Positions 1 to 6,713 of a stretch of DNA of 15,400 nt are shown piece by piece. A model generated the notes under the pieces. It made no database searches. It had not been told where the DNA came from and was given only the letters and a program-made list of their open reading frames with translations. Where the stretch lies: contig USHT01000005.1 of assembly GCA_900554455.1 (NCBI GenBank), forward strand, positions 1-15,400, given 5' to 3'. Position 1 is the first letter of the stretch; every line of letters begins with the position of its first letter. Position numbers and translations under genes: made by a program. This stretch comes from an uncultured Collinsella sp. GTDB lineage: Bacteria; Actinomycetota; Coriobacteriia; Coriobacteriales; Coriobacteriaceae.

Positions 1-491
1 CCGCCGAGGGCGTGGTGACATCTGGCTCAATCACCACGCGCGGCGCCACTACCCCTGCAGCATCAACCACGCCACCAGCACCAAAGACCCCACCGGCAGG
101 CGTCACAAACCGTGCGGACACAAGCGACCCGCCCGTGCACACAACGCCGCCGTCGGAACCGGCCGCATCGAGCCACGAGGCATCGACGGAAAGTCGGCAG
201 CCGGCCACACCATCGCCAAGGCCTGCATCCTGCAGATACACGCCGTAGGCACGCACGCCCGCTCCTGACCCGGCGCCCGCGGCAACGACGCGTCCGCCGC
301 CGCGCACGGCCATGTCGCCTGCGATCACGCCAGCAACCGCCCCGTCCGCCCGGGCGTCGACGGTGCAGCCGTCCACCACGAGCGCCTGCGAGACGTGGAT
401 CCCGCACTGCGAGCCCGTCGCCGTCAGGGTCCCGGTGCCGCGCAGTGTCAGGTTGCCCCACGCCTCCATGAGTATTTGCTCGCTTGAGCAC
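1..491 (-). pseudogene. Truncated repetitive surface protein (beta-helix or carbohydrate-binding-like fragment)
   Basis: The minus strand is open without a stop from the insertion-sequence junction at about 491 to the window edge, and the gene continues off the left side. The frame reads MEAWGNLTLRGTGTLTATGS from 469 downward, then a Gly/Ala/Val-rich run with short strand-turn units such as LVVDGCTVDARADG, MAVRGGGRVVAAGAG and GGVVCTGGSLVSA. Spaced Gly and alternating hydrophobic residues are typical of right-handed beta-helix or 'carbohydrate-binding domain' segments of large surface proteins in gut actinobacteria; that family assignment is inference. No signal peptide, start codon with a ribosome binding site, or catalytic motif is visible. 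The 5' part of the gene is missing because the IS21 element abuts it, and the sequence beyond the element is an unrelated gene. The ATG at 469 has no Shine-Dalgarno sequence, so I treat the piece as a 5'-truncated fragment. Confidence 0.6.
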
Positions 492-496
492 TGTTG

Positions 497-541
497 AATA
501 TCGTGAAACAGCACCGCCGATATCGCGCTTGGGCACCGGGG
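497..541. repeat. IS21 left terminal repeats L1 and L2
   Basis: Two tandem related copies. L1 (497-519) reads ATATCGTGAAACAGCACCGC within its span, and L2 (520-541) reads ATATCGCGCTTGGGCACCGG. Both keep ATATCG and GCACCG at the same spacing. L1 matches the inverted right-end copy at about 15 of 18 central positions. They are probably IstA binding sites. L2 overlaps the left arm of an intrinsic terminator. Confidence 0.7.
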
Positions 542-566
542 CCGACACTGGCCCCGGTGCTTTTTT
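533..566 (+). terminator. Intrinsic terminator embedded in the IS left end
   Basis: A perfect 11-bp stem, GCACCGGGGCC (533-543) with GGCCCCGGTGC (550-560), closes a 6-base loop and is followed directly by TTTTTT (561-566) on the plus strand. The U-tract orientation means it stops transcription entering the element from the left, which would be antisense to istB. On the minus strand no T-tract follows the hairpin, so it is not an efficient istB terminator in that direction. Confidence 0.8.
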
Positions 567-578
567 ATTGCTACCGGT

Positions 579-1313
579 CTATCCGCGGCGCTGCCGCATG
601 TTGGCCTCGCCCATGTCGACCCAGACCGCGTTGTGCACGATTCTGTCCATGATGGCGTCGGCATGCACCCCGCCGCCGAGCCTCGGGTGCCAGTCCTTCT
701 TCTTGAACTGGGTGCAGAATACGGTCGAGGCCGTGCCGTACCTCAGCTCCATCAGCTCCAGCAGCATCGACCTGAACTCGGTGTCCGGCCTGTCGAGCAG
801 CCACTCGTCTATCACGAGCAGGCCGAACGCCCCGTACTTGCGGACGAGCTTGCGCTCGCCGCCGGGCCGGTCACGGCTCTCGCGCCAGAGGTCCTCGAGG
901 TCGGGCTGGCGGACGTAGCACGACCTCACCCTCCTGGCGCAGGCGGCCTTCGCGAGCGCGCAGGCCAGGTAGGTCTTGCCCGTGCCGGTGAGGCCCTGGA
1001 GAACCACGTTCTCGCCGCGCCCGACGAACCCGCAGGTCGCGAGCTCGGCCACCGCCACCCTGTCGAGGCCGCGGCCCTCGAAGAAGTCGACCGAGCGGAC
1101 GTCGGCCTCGGGGTACCTGAGGCCGGCCCTCCTCGTCAGGTTGCGGACCTTCTGCGTGATGAAGTCGGAGTGCGCCTCGTCCACCGCCATCTGGACGCGC
1201 TCGGCGAACGCCATCCCGGCGCACACGGCCTCGTCCTGGGCGGAGAGGGCGGCGAGCAGCTCGGCCGCCCCCATCTCCCTGAGCTTGCGGGCGGTCTCCG
1301 CGTTGACGTCCAT
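579..1313 (-). CDS. istB: IS21-family helper ATPase IstB
   Basis: A 244-residue AAA+ ATPase that assists the IstA transposase in target selection and strand transfer, acting on DNA in the cytoplasm. The Walker A motif GLTGTGKT is at residues 107-114 and Walker B (LLVIDEWLL) at 165-173. The N-terminal helical part (1-95) and the length fit the family, which is usually about 250 residues. The ATG at 1313 is chosen because a GGGGAGGAG ribosome binding site lies at the end of istA just upstream; the start is 2 bases after the istA stop, so the two are translationally coupled. The frame stays open further upstream, but that is antisense-frame noise through istA. No disruption is visible. High confidence in family; activity is inferred from intact motifs. 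Confidence 0.93.
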   Translation of the reverse strand: MDVNAETARKLREMGAAELLAALSAQDEAVCAGMAFAERVQMAVDEAHSDFITQKVRNLTRRAGLRYPEADVRSVDFFEGRGLDRVAVAELATCGFVGRGENVVLQGLTGTGKTYLACALAKAACARRVRSCYVRQPDLEDLWRESRDRPGGERKLVRKYGAFGLLVIDEWLLDRPDTEFRSMLLELMELRYGTASTVFCTQFKKKDWHPRLGGGVHADAIMDRIVHNAVWVDMGEANMRQRRG

Positions 1314-1315
1314 GC

Positions 1316-2860
1316 TCACTCCTCCCCGTAGAAGCCGGCGCCGCGCACGTAGCCGCAGTCCCCGGACGCCTCGCCGGCTGGCGCCCTGTCCTGCCCCGAC
1401 CTCAGCACGGGCTCGACGTCGCGGTAGCGCGGCGACCTCTTCCCGGTCGCGAGCGCCATCCCGCACGCCCGCTCGAGCCTCGCCGGGGTGTAGCGCCTGG
1501 ACAGCCTGAGCACGGCGAGCGCGGCGTTGAAGCCCTGCTCGTCGAACTCGTAGCAGGCGAACACCCTGTCCACCAGCTCGGAGCAGGAGGGCCCGACCCT
1601 CGAGGCCCAGGCGCGGATGCGCGGCGCGTCCCAGTCCGACCACGCCCTGCCCTCGGGCATGTCCGAGCCGCGCGTGGAGTAGCGGTTCCTCGCGTAGGAC
1701 GGGAACCTGGGGTGCGTGGCCACGCGCTCGCCGCCGGAGAAGACCTCCACCTTGCCCTCGGTGACGCGCAGGTCGACCGTCGAGCCGACGAGCAGGTGGC
1801 TCACCGAGTAGTAGTTGCGGGCGTACGCGACGTGGCAGTTGGCCTGGACCTTGCGGCCGTAGACCCACTCGCACACCTCGAAGGGCTCGGCCGGTAGGGG
1901 CCTCAGCAGCGGGCGCTCGACCTCCTCGAACACCTCGCGCCTCGAGCCCTCGCGCTTGGCGAACGGCGCGTCGTTGTGCTCCGCGACCCTCCGGGCGACG
2001 GCGGCGCGGAGGGCCGCCATGTCGGTGAACACCTCGTCGCGAAGCGCCGCTATCACGTAGGTCGCGGCGGCCCAGACCTCGTTCTCGGCGCTCGGCTTGT
2101 CGCGGGGCCTCCTGACCCTCGCCGGGATCACGGCGGAGCCGTAGTGCGCGGCGAGCTCCTCGTAGGCCGCGTTCAGGACCGGCTCCCCGGCCCTGGGGTG
2201 GGCGGTGACGCCGGTCCTCAGGTTGTCGGGGACGATGCAGGGCGTCGCGCCTCCCAGGAAGGAGAAGGCGTGCACGTGGCACAGCAGCCATGTATCCTGC
2301 TTCATGTCGAGCGTCGGCTCGACGTAGCTGTACCGGCTGAACGGGAGGCAGGCCACGAACAGGTACACCTTCCTGACCTCGCCGGTCGCGGGGTCCACGA
2401 GCCGCATCGTGGGCCCCGACCAGTCGACCTCCATGTTCCTGCCCGCCTTGTGCCCGACGCGGCTCACCACGTTGCGCGACACCGTGTACTGGCGGTAGCG
2501 CTTGCAGAACCTGTCGTAGGACATCGACGGCGCGCCGGCCTCCGCGCACCCGTCGGCATACTCCGCGTGCAGGAGCTTGAGCGTGACGCCGGTCCTCGCG
2601 AGCTCGCGGTGGACGCGTGCCCAGTCGGGGTCGGCGTGCACCGGCCCGGCGTCGCCCCTGCCGGGGAACAGCAGCGCGTAGGCGGCCTCCTCGGACATCC
2701 CCTCGACGTCCTCCCAGGAGACGCCCCGCTCCCTCGCGGCTTCCAGCACGTCCTGGACGCTGTGCTTCGAGACGTGGGCGGTGCGGGCGATCGCGTTCTG
2801 CGAAAGCCCGTTCACCGACCTCAGCCTCAGGACCTCCCTGGCCCTGATCCTTCTCGCCAT
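1316..2860 (-). CDS. istA: IS21-family transposase IstA
   Basis: A 514-residue DDE transposase, about the usual length. An N-terminal helix-turn-helix (residues about 6-40, with LSQNAIARTAHVSKHSVQDV) should bind the terminal repeats. The integrase core shows EVDWSG (Asp146), VPDNLRTG (Asp212) and KPSAENEV (Glu259), a complete DDE triad. A C-terminal domain with the NYYSVSHLLVG motif follows, as in other IstA proteins. The start is the ATG at 2860 because AGGAGG lies 6 bases upstream; the open frame reaches 22 codons further but has no ribosome binding site there. It ends with GAG GAG TGA, which doubles as the istB ribosome binding site. Nothing suggests decay. Confidence 0.95.
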   Translation of the reverse strand: MARRIRAREVLRLRSVNGLSQNAIARTAHVSKHSVQDVLEAARERGVSWEDVEGMSEEAAYALLFPGRGDAGPVHADPDWARVHRELARTGVTLKLLHAEYADGCAEAGAPSMSYDRFCKRYRQYTVSRNVVSRVGHKAGRNMEVDWSGPTMRLVDPATGEVRKVYLFVACLPFSRYSYVEPTLDMKQDTWLLCHVHAFSFLGGATPCIVPDNLRTGVTAHPRAGEPVLNAAYEELAAHYGSAVIPARVRRPRDKPSAENEVWAAATYVIAALRDEVFTDMAALRAAVARRVAEHNDAPFAKREGSRREVFEEVERPLLRPLPAEPFEVCEWVYGRKVQANCHVAYARNYYSVSHLLVGSTVDLRVTEGKVEVFSGGERVATHPRFPSYARNRYSTRGSDMPEGRAWSDWDAPRIRAWASRVGPSCSELVDRVFACYEFDEQGFNAALAVLRLSRRYTPARLERACGMALATGKRSPRYRDVEPVLRSGQDRAPAGEASGDCGYVRGAGFYGEE

Positions 2861-2930
2861 GTGGAACCTCCTCGTTCTCTGGACTGCATGGCAGCCCGAG
2901 CGTAACGGGGATGCGCGGGAAGGCATTTAA

Positions 2931-2989
2931 TGGCGGTGCCGAACGGCAATATTCGGTCGGGTGGGCGGCGGTGCTGATTCGCAATATAG
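2931..2989. repeat. IS21 right terminal repeats R2 and R1
   Basis: Two copies in inverted orientation relative to the left pair. R1 (2966-2989) reads on the minus strand as TATATTGCGAATCAGCACCG, and R2 (2931-2953) as AATATTGCCGTTCGGCACCG. They share ATATTG and GCACCGCC at equal spacing with each other and with L1. Twelve bases separate them, whereas the left copies abut. Confidence 0.7.
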
Positions 2990-3012
2990 GTGGTGTCGAA
3001 AGGGCCTAGGAC

Positions 3013-3650
3013 TCATTGCGCGGCATAGTGCGTATAAACTTCGTCAACCGCCTCAGAAATATCTGAGTATCGCGCCGGGTCAAAAGCATACGATGTCGCA
3101 GCTATACCCTGCACCCATTCGGAACGCGGATTAATTGAATAGCCACACAGCATCATCATACATGCATCTAGACCTGATTTCCCAAGTATCCGACGTATTG
3201 ATGAGAGCATCGCGGGTCGCCCCTGCACCATCGTCGTCACCCCTATTAGCAGTATTTACCGTTTTTCTCTAAATGCGTATCGCCACCCTTAAGAATACGA
3301 AGTGTTTTATCCAGACCCGATTGTCCTCCATCTCAAACGAAGGGATAAGGAATCTCATCCGGAATCGGCAGTAACGGAGGATTCACAACGACAAGCGAAA
3401 AACATGAGTCATCTCTCAGAGGGGAGTAAAGGCTCCCCTCAAGCACCCTAGTTTCGTCATCCAAAGAGTTGATGGCAGTGTTTTTCTTACAAAGGTCGAC
3501 AACAAAAGGGTTGATTTCTACAGATGTTACATCCATGCCACAGTTGGTAAGTATCAGGCCCTGTATTCTGGGGCCAGAACACAAATCGAGAGCCTTCCGT
3601 GCGCTCTGCGGTGTAAGGCGCCAATCTCAGCAAATCTGTCCCACAATACT
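3013..3650 (-). pseudogene. Decayed class I SAM-dependent methyltransferase (HemK/PrmC-like)
   Basis: Three minus-strand pieces rebuild one methyltransferase. The first (3584 upward) carries motif I as RKALDLCSGPRIQGL, then VTSVEINPFVVDLCKKN, and the catalytic-type motif VVVNPPLLPIPDEIPYPFV. In-frame TGA at 3333-3335 interrupts it where homologues usually have Gly, and the frame continues as DGGQSGLDKTLRILKGGD. A frameshift near 3260-3270 then moves to the frame holding LLIGVTTMVQ to the end (IRRILGKSGLDACMMM, ending THYAAQ at 3013). Upstream, GTDLLRLAPY lies in another frame, so at least one more frameshift exists near 3610-3620 and the N-terminus is eroded. NPPL in place of NPPY is the expected target-amide region of N5-glutamine-type methyltransferases, but the true substrate is unknown. 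The stretch is clearly AT-richer than its neighbours, which suggests acquisition followed by decay. The 3013-3231 piece could still be translated from an ATG at 3231. Confidence 0.75.
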
Positions 3651-3654
3651 GCGC

Positions 3655-3926
3655 TGAAGAACAAGACGGAACCCCTGAGCCAAACTCCCCTATACCTTAT
3701 TAAGGCTAAGACAGGCAAGTTCACGCACCCGGCATATTCCAGAATAACATCCTATTGTTTTAGATGCTCTACAAGCATGAACAGCCGCGAATCGGAAAGA
3801 TCTTCTAGTTTCGCCCCGACTGACCGCCAAGGGCCAAAATGGCCCCTCCATCCCCGGGCGACTGGCTCTGGCGCGCCGAGGAGTGTCCCCAAGTGCCGGC
3901 AGAAAAGAAACGTCCCTATCTGCCGG
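3655..3926. other. Intergenic stretch with palindromic elements
   Basis: Between the methyltransferase remnant and the FHA gene no convincing gene is seen. The stretch contains GGGCCA-AAA-TGGCCC (3831-3845) and an imperfectly explained 3' flank of the FHA gene. A 61-codon minus-strand frame (3752-3937) runs through it and ends LFMLVEHLKQ. It overlaps the FHA stop, has no ribosome binding site and contains the palindromes as codons. I do not call it a gene; its tail could be a relic of one. Confidence 0.4.
3689..3718 (-). promoter_or_regulatory. Candidate promoter with palindrome in the spacer
   Basis: On the minus strand TTGCCT (3713-3718) is followed after 18 bases by TATAGG (3689-3694). 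The spacer next to the -10 contains the 11-base palindrome CCTTA-T-TAAGG (3695-3705), which could be an operator. It points into the methyltransferase pseudogene. The match is only moderate. Confidence 0.35.
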
Positions 3927-3927
3927 C
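3895..3927. repeat. REP-like inverted repeat after the FHA gene
   Basis: GCCGGCAGA (3895-3903) and TCTGCCGGC (3919-3927) form a perfect 9-bp stem around a 15-base loop. It starts at the last base of the FHA stop codon. No T-tract follows on either strand, so it resembles a repetitive extragenic palindrome or an mRNA 3'-stabilising hairpin more than an intrinsic terminator. Confidence 0.5.
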
Positions 3928-4865
3928 TAGAGAGCACCGAAGAGGATGGCGTAGGTAGTGGATTCGCCGAGCTTGAGCTCGTCGCCGGGATTGAGTTGGG
4001 CGGAACGGCCGGGCTCGACCTGAATGCAGACGCGCGTGGCCCCGTTTACCACCACGGTTCCGTTGGTGGACGACAAGTCCTCGACGTGCCAGATATTTTG
4101 AGCATCGCACCAGATATGGGCATGGCGGGCCGAGACATCGTCGCCGACGTCGGTAATATCGCCCTCACCAGTGGCCAGCGCGCCAATCTCAACACCCTGC
4201 TCACTCGGCTGAATCCAGCGCGGGGCGCTCACGACAAAACTGTTTTGTACGCGCAGCAAGCCCAAGGGGTGCGCCGGGGCGGGTTCGCGTTCGCCCGCGG
4301 TCATCGACATGCCAAGCGAACGCGGCGTGGAGGTGCCTCCGCCACAGGTCGCGTGCGCGTAGTCGATGGCATAGTTCACCGAGGACCGCACATCCGCCGA
4401 ACAACCGACAGCGACAAACAGCACCAGCACGGCCTCGGCGCGCTCGGCGGGCATGAGTTCCGCCGCCTGGGACAGGCGATCGAGCGCGTTGCGATAGAGA
4501 TTCGTGTCCTGGTGGCACTCTTCGAGCGCGCGTACCATCGGTTCACCTGCAGGACCGCACACCATATTGATCACAGCCGTGGAGTCCATGGGATTTCGCT
4601 GGCGCAGGGCCAGTTGCGACATAATACGCGCAGCCGAGGTACCGTATTCGGCAAAGTAGCGATGCTGAAGCGTGCCGACCGGCGCGCGAACGATAAAGCG
4701 GGAAACCCAAGAGCGATCGGCGGCTCGGCTCTGCGGGCTGCGGCCGTCGGCGAGCGGACGGGACGAAAGCACCAAGCCGCACAGCTCGATATGGCTCAGA
4801 TGCGCCGCGCGCTTAAAGATGTCAAACATGGCCCCGCATGGGGTGAGCTCAACTTGAGATGCCAT
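3927..4865 (-). CDS. FHA-domain protein of the secreted protein-kinase operon
   Basis: A 312-residue protein with no signal peptide or membrane helix. Residues 1-205 are a mostly helical region I do not recognise. Residues about 222-312 form a forkhead-associated domain, a phosphothreonine-binding fold: SARHAHI (245-251) supplies the conserved Ser and His, and SSTNGT (265-270) the Asn-Gly. The usual Gly-Arg motif at the start of the fold is Gly228-Ala229 here, so a key phosphate-site Arg is missing. Binding could therefore be weak or altered. The ATG at 4865 is 3 bases after the kinase stop, and its ribosome binding site, AAGGAGG, lies within the last kinase codons, so translation is coupled. 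It is probably a reader or substrate of the adjacent kinase (inference). The unrecognised N-terminal domain could be an effector. Confidence 0.85.
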   Translation of the reverse strand: MASQVELTPCGAMFDIFKRAAHLSHIELCGLVLSSRPLADGRSPQSRAADRSWVSRFIVRAPVGTLQHRYFAEYGTSAARIMSQLALRQRNPMDSTAVINMVCGPAGEPMVRALEECHQDTNLYRNALDRLSQAAELMPAERAEAVLVLFVAVGCSADVRSSVNYAIDYAHATCGGGTSTPRSLGMSMTAGEREPAPAHPLGLLRVQNSFVVSAPRWIQPSEQGVEIGALATGEGDITDVGDDVSARHAHIWCDAQNIWHVEDLSSTNGTVVVNGATRVCIQVEPGRSAQLNPGDELKLGESTTYAILFGAL

Positions 4866-4868
4866 GAC

Positions 4869-6713
4869 CTAGGCCTCCTTGGTCGTAGAAATAGAATCGG
4901 ACGATACTTCGACAGGTCCGCCAAAAGTACGGGCAGCTGCGGCTCCACCGGCAAGCGGAGTCGCCATCTGGGCTTTTGTGCGTCGCGGTGCCGAAACGGG
5001 AAGTTCAAAGGCAAAGCCCATCGCAAGCAAAAACCACGTAAGCGTATAGGTTGCAACCAGAGCGGCAACAAGGCCGCCCATCACGGCGCGCTGGGAAAAT
5101 ACGCTACATGCAGTCACAGCCAGCACCGGAACCTCGCAGGCAGAAAGCGCAAGCACACCCTGCAGGAAGCCCGAGCGCCGATCGCGCGCAAGTGCCCCCG
5201 CGGCAACGCCGGCTATGCCTGGCAGCGCCAACGCCAGTGCGGCAATAATACCCGGTAGCGACCCAGACCACACGAGCGATCCCAAAGTCGCCGTCACGCG
5301 AGCGCCCGACGCCAGCAGCGCGGCCGAAACCGCGACCACAGCCCAAACCACGCCACAGACGACCGTCGCGCCGACCATCAGCGCGCGACGAACCGCGCGA
5401 CCGGACGCATCCATGGGGCACGGCGTGAGCGGCTCGCCGCGGAGCGAACGACCGACATTTTGCGCATAGTGGTCACAAAACGCCGAGAGCGCCGCCTCAA
5501 CCGCCGCCGGCTCGGGACGATCTTTTTGATGGCTGGACAGACAGGCCATCACCACGTCGAACAGCTGGGCATCGACAAACGCCAGCGCATCGCGTAGCTC
5601 TTCGGAATCCGGCTCAAGCCCTAGCTGCTGGGCCTGCTCGGCCGCGGCGAGCGCCACATCGGGCTCACGACGAAGCAGCTGAGTCAAATCACAACCGGGC
5701 GCATGGGCACCAATGGGATAGCCGGGCCGCGTGTCCATCTTGAGACGGTAGGGGCTCGCGATGTCGCGCGTCTTTTTGCGCGAACCCGAGGTGCCCGAAG
5801 TGCTCGGCGCGGCTTCGTATGGCGCGACGCCGGCAATGAGCTCGTAAACCGTGCTTGCCGCGGCATAGACGTCAATCGCCGGCGACATACGCAAAGCGCG
5901 CAGGTCGGGAATATCGTCGGTGAGCATCTCGGGCGGGGCATAGGCAACCGTCGCGCGACGCAGCGTGGCATAGCGCTCCGTAAACGACGCCTTGCCGCCG
6001 GTACCGGCCACGGCCGACGCAGGCTCAAGCGCCAGCGACGAGCCAAAGTCGATCAGGCACAGGTCAAAGGTGCCCTCGGCAAGCTGCCGGTCAAGCGGTA
6101 GACGCGCCGTGCGCACCATAATATTAGCGGGCGAGACATCGCGATGGACAAAGCCCTCGCCCACCAGACTCATACGGCAGAGCAGATCGAACAGGTCGCG
6201 ACCCAGACGCGCCGCCACAAGCGGCGACAGGCGTCCGGCATCGTCCACGGCAAGTCGCGAACGCAAGCGGGCAAGCGTCTCGCCCTCGACCCATTCCATG
6301 ACAATTGCAGGCACACCGTCGACCTCGCCCCAGCCATAGAGGCGGGGAAAGCCCTTAAGGCCCGAAAGGGCGCGATGGCATTCGTATTCCTCGCGAAACG
6401 CCGCCTTGAACTTGGCGACCAGCGCCTCGTGAGCGGCATCGTCGTCAAACTCATCGCGCGTCGGCAAGATGAGCTGCTTGAGTGCCACGACCTCGCCTTG
6501 GGCGTTGACGGCACGCGTCACGCGGCCGATACCGCCACGGCGCATGGTGGCATCGTCGGCAAACAGCATCGTAAAACGACGCAGATAGGCAGGCAGTTCG
6601 TCCTGACCGAGCGCAATGGCCGGCTCAAACCCGTCGACACGCGCCAGGCGCAGGCCGACCATGGGATCGCGACCGAGCGATTGTGGTGTGGTGGATGCAA
6701 GATCGGTCATCAT
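4869..6713 (-). CDS. Membrane-anchored eukaryote-like Ser/Thr protein kinase
   Basis: A 614-residue protein. The kinase domain spans about residues 45-415. It shows a glycine loop RRGGIGRV (59-65), the ATP-binding VALK Lys79, a candidate alpha-C Glu (108/109), catalytic HRDVSPANIM (Asp192, Asn197), LIDFGSS (Asp222) and the YAPPEML P+1 loop (258-264). An insert of about 80 residues (300-380, with Ser/Thr/Lys-rich SGTSGSRKKTRD) separates the lobes from the last helices, so the domain is longer than usual. Four hydrophobic helices follow (about 444-468, 483-507, 517-538, 546-568) and then a cytosolic tail of about 45 residues. No PASTA or other extracellular sensor is present; the partner gene upstream may supply it. 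The start ATG overlaps the stop of the upstream gene as ATGA, and the FHA gene begins 3 bases after its own stop. Catalytic residues are complete, so an active kinase is likely. Confidence 0.92.
   Translation of the reverse strand: MMTDLASTTPQSLGRDPMVGLRLARVDGFEPAIALGQDELPAYLRRFTMLFADDATMRRGGIGRVTRAVNAQGEVVALKQLILPTRDEFDDDAAHEALVAKFKAAFREEYECHRALSGLKGFPRLYGWGEVDGVPAIVMEWVEGETLARLRSRLAVDDAGRLSPLVAARLGRDLFDLLCRMSLVGEGFVHRDVSPANIMVRTARLPLDRQLAEGTFDLCLIDFGSSLALEPASAVAGTGGKASFTERYATLRRATVAYAPPEMLTDDIPDLRALRMSPAIDVYAAASTVYELIAGVAPYEAAPSTSGTSGSRKKTRDIASPYRLKMDTRPGYPIGAHAPGCDLTQLLRREPDVALAAAEQAQQLGLEPDSEELRDALAFVDAQLFDVVMACLSSHQKDRPEPAAVEAALSAFCDHYAQNVGRSLRGEPLTPCPMDASGRAVRRALMVGATVVCGVVWAVVAVSAALLASGARVTATLGSLVWSGSLPGIIAALALALPGIAGVAAGALARDRRSGFLQGVLALSACEVPVLAVTACSVFSQRAVMGGLVAALVATYTLTWFLLAMGFAFELPVSAPRRTKAQMATPLAGGAAAARTFGGPVEVSSDSISTTKEA

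Larger units (their letters stand above)
492..2995 (-). mobile_element. IS21-family insertion sequence
   Basis: A two-gene element, istA then istB, read on the minus strand, flanked by related repeats at both ends. The inner and outer repeats share an ATAT(T/C)G core and a GCACCG block about 8-10 bases further on. The left pair is 497-519 and 520-541; the right pair, inverted, is 2966-2989 and 2931-2953. Iterated terminal sites bound by the transposase are a known trait of the IS21 family. The left end starts plausibly at TGTTGA (492). The outermost right bases do not mirror this, so the right boundary is uncertain by about 10 bases. I could not find a matching target-site duplication. Both genes look full length with intact active-site residues, so the element may still be mobile. 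Confidence 0.85.

Noticed and set aside
63..548. A 161-codon minus-strand frame across the IS junction
   Set aside because: It is Arg/Gly/Cys noise; a neighbouring frame on the same strand gives the surface-protein sequence.
1314..2984. Upstream extension of the istB frame to 801 codons
   Set aside because: The extra part is the wrong frame through istA and reads as Arg/Gly-rich noise; the istB ATG at 1313 has a good ribosome binding site.
3333..3335. UGA recoding (selenocysteine) in the methyltransferase
   Set aside because: The gene also has frameshifts on both sides and the position is normally Gly, so decay is simpler.
3752..3937. A 61-codon minus-strand frame ending LFMLVEHLKQ
   Set aside because: No ribosome binding site, overlaps the FHA stop and reads through palindromic DNA; too weak to call.
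3777..5258. A 493-codon plus-strand open frame
   Set aside because: It runs antisense through the FHA gene and into the kinase, is rich in Arg, His and Gly with no domain, and has no ribosome binding site. High GC creates such shadows.
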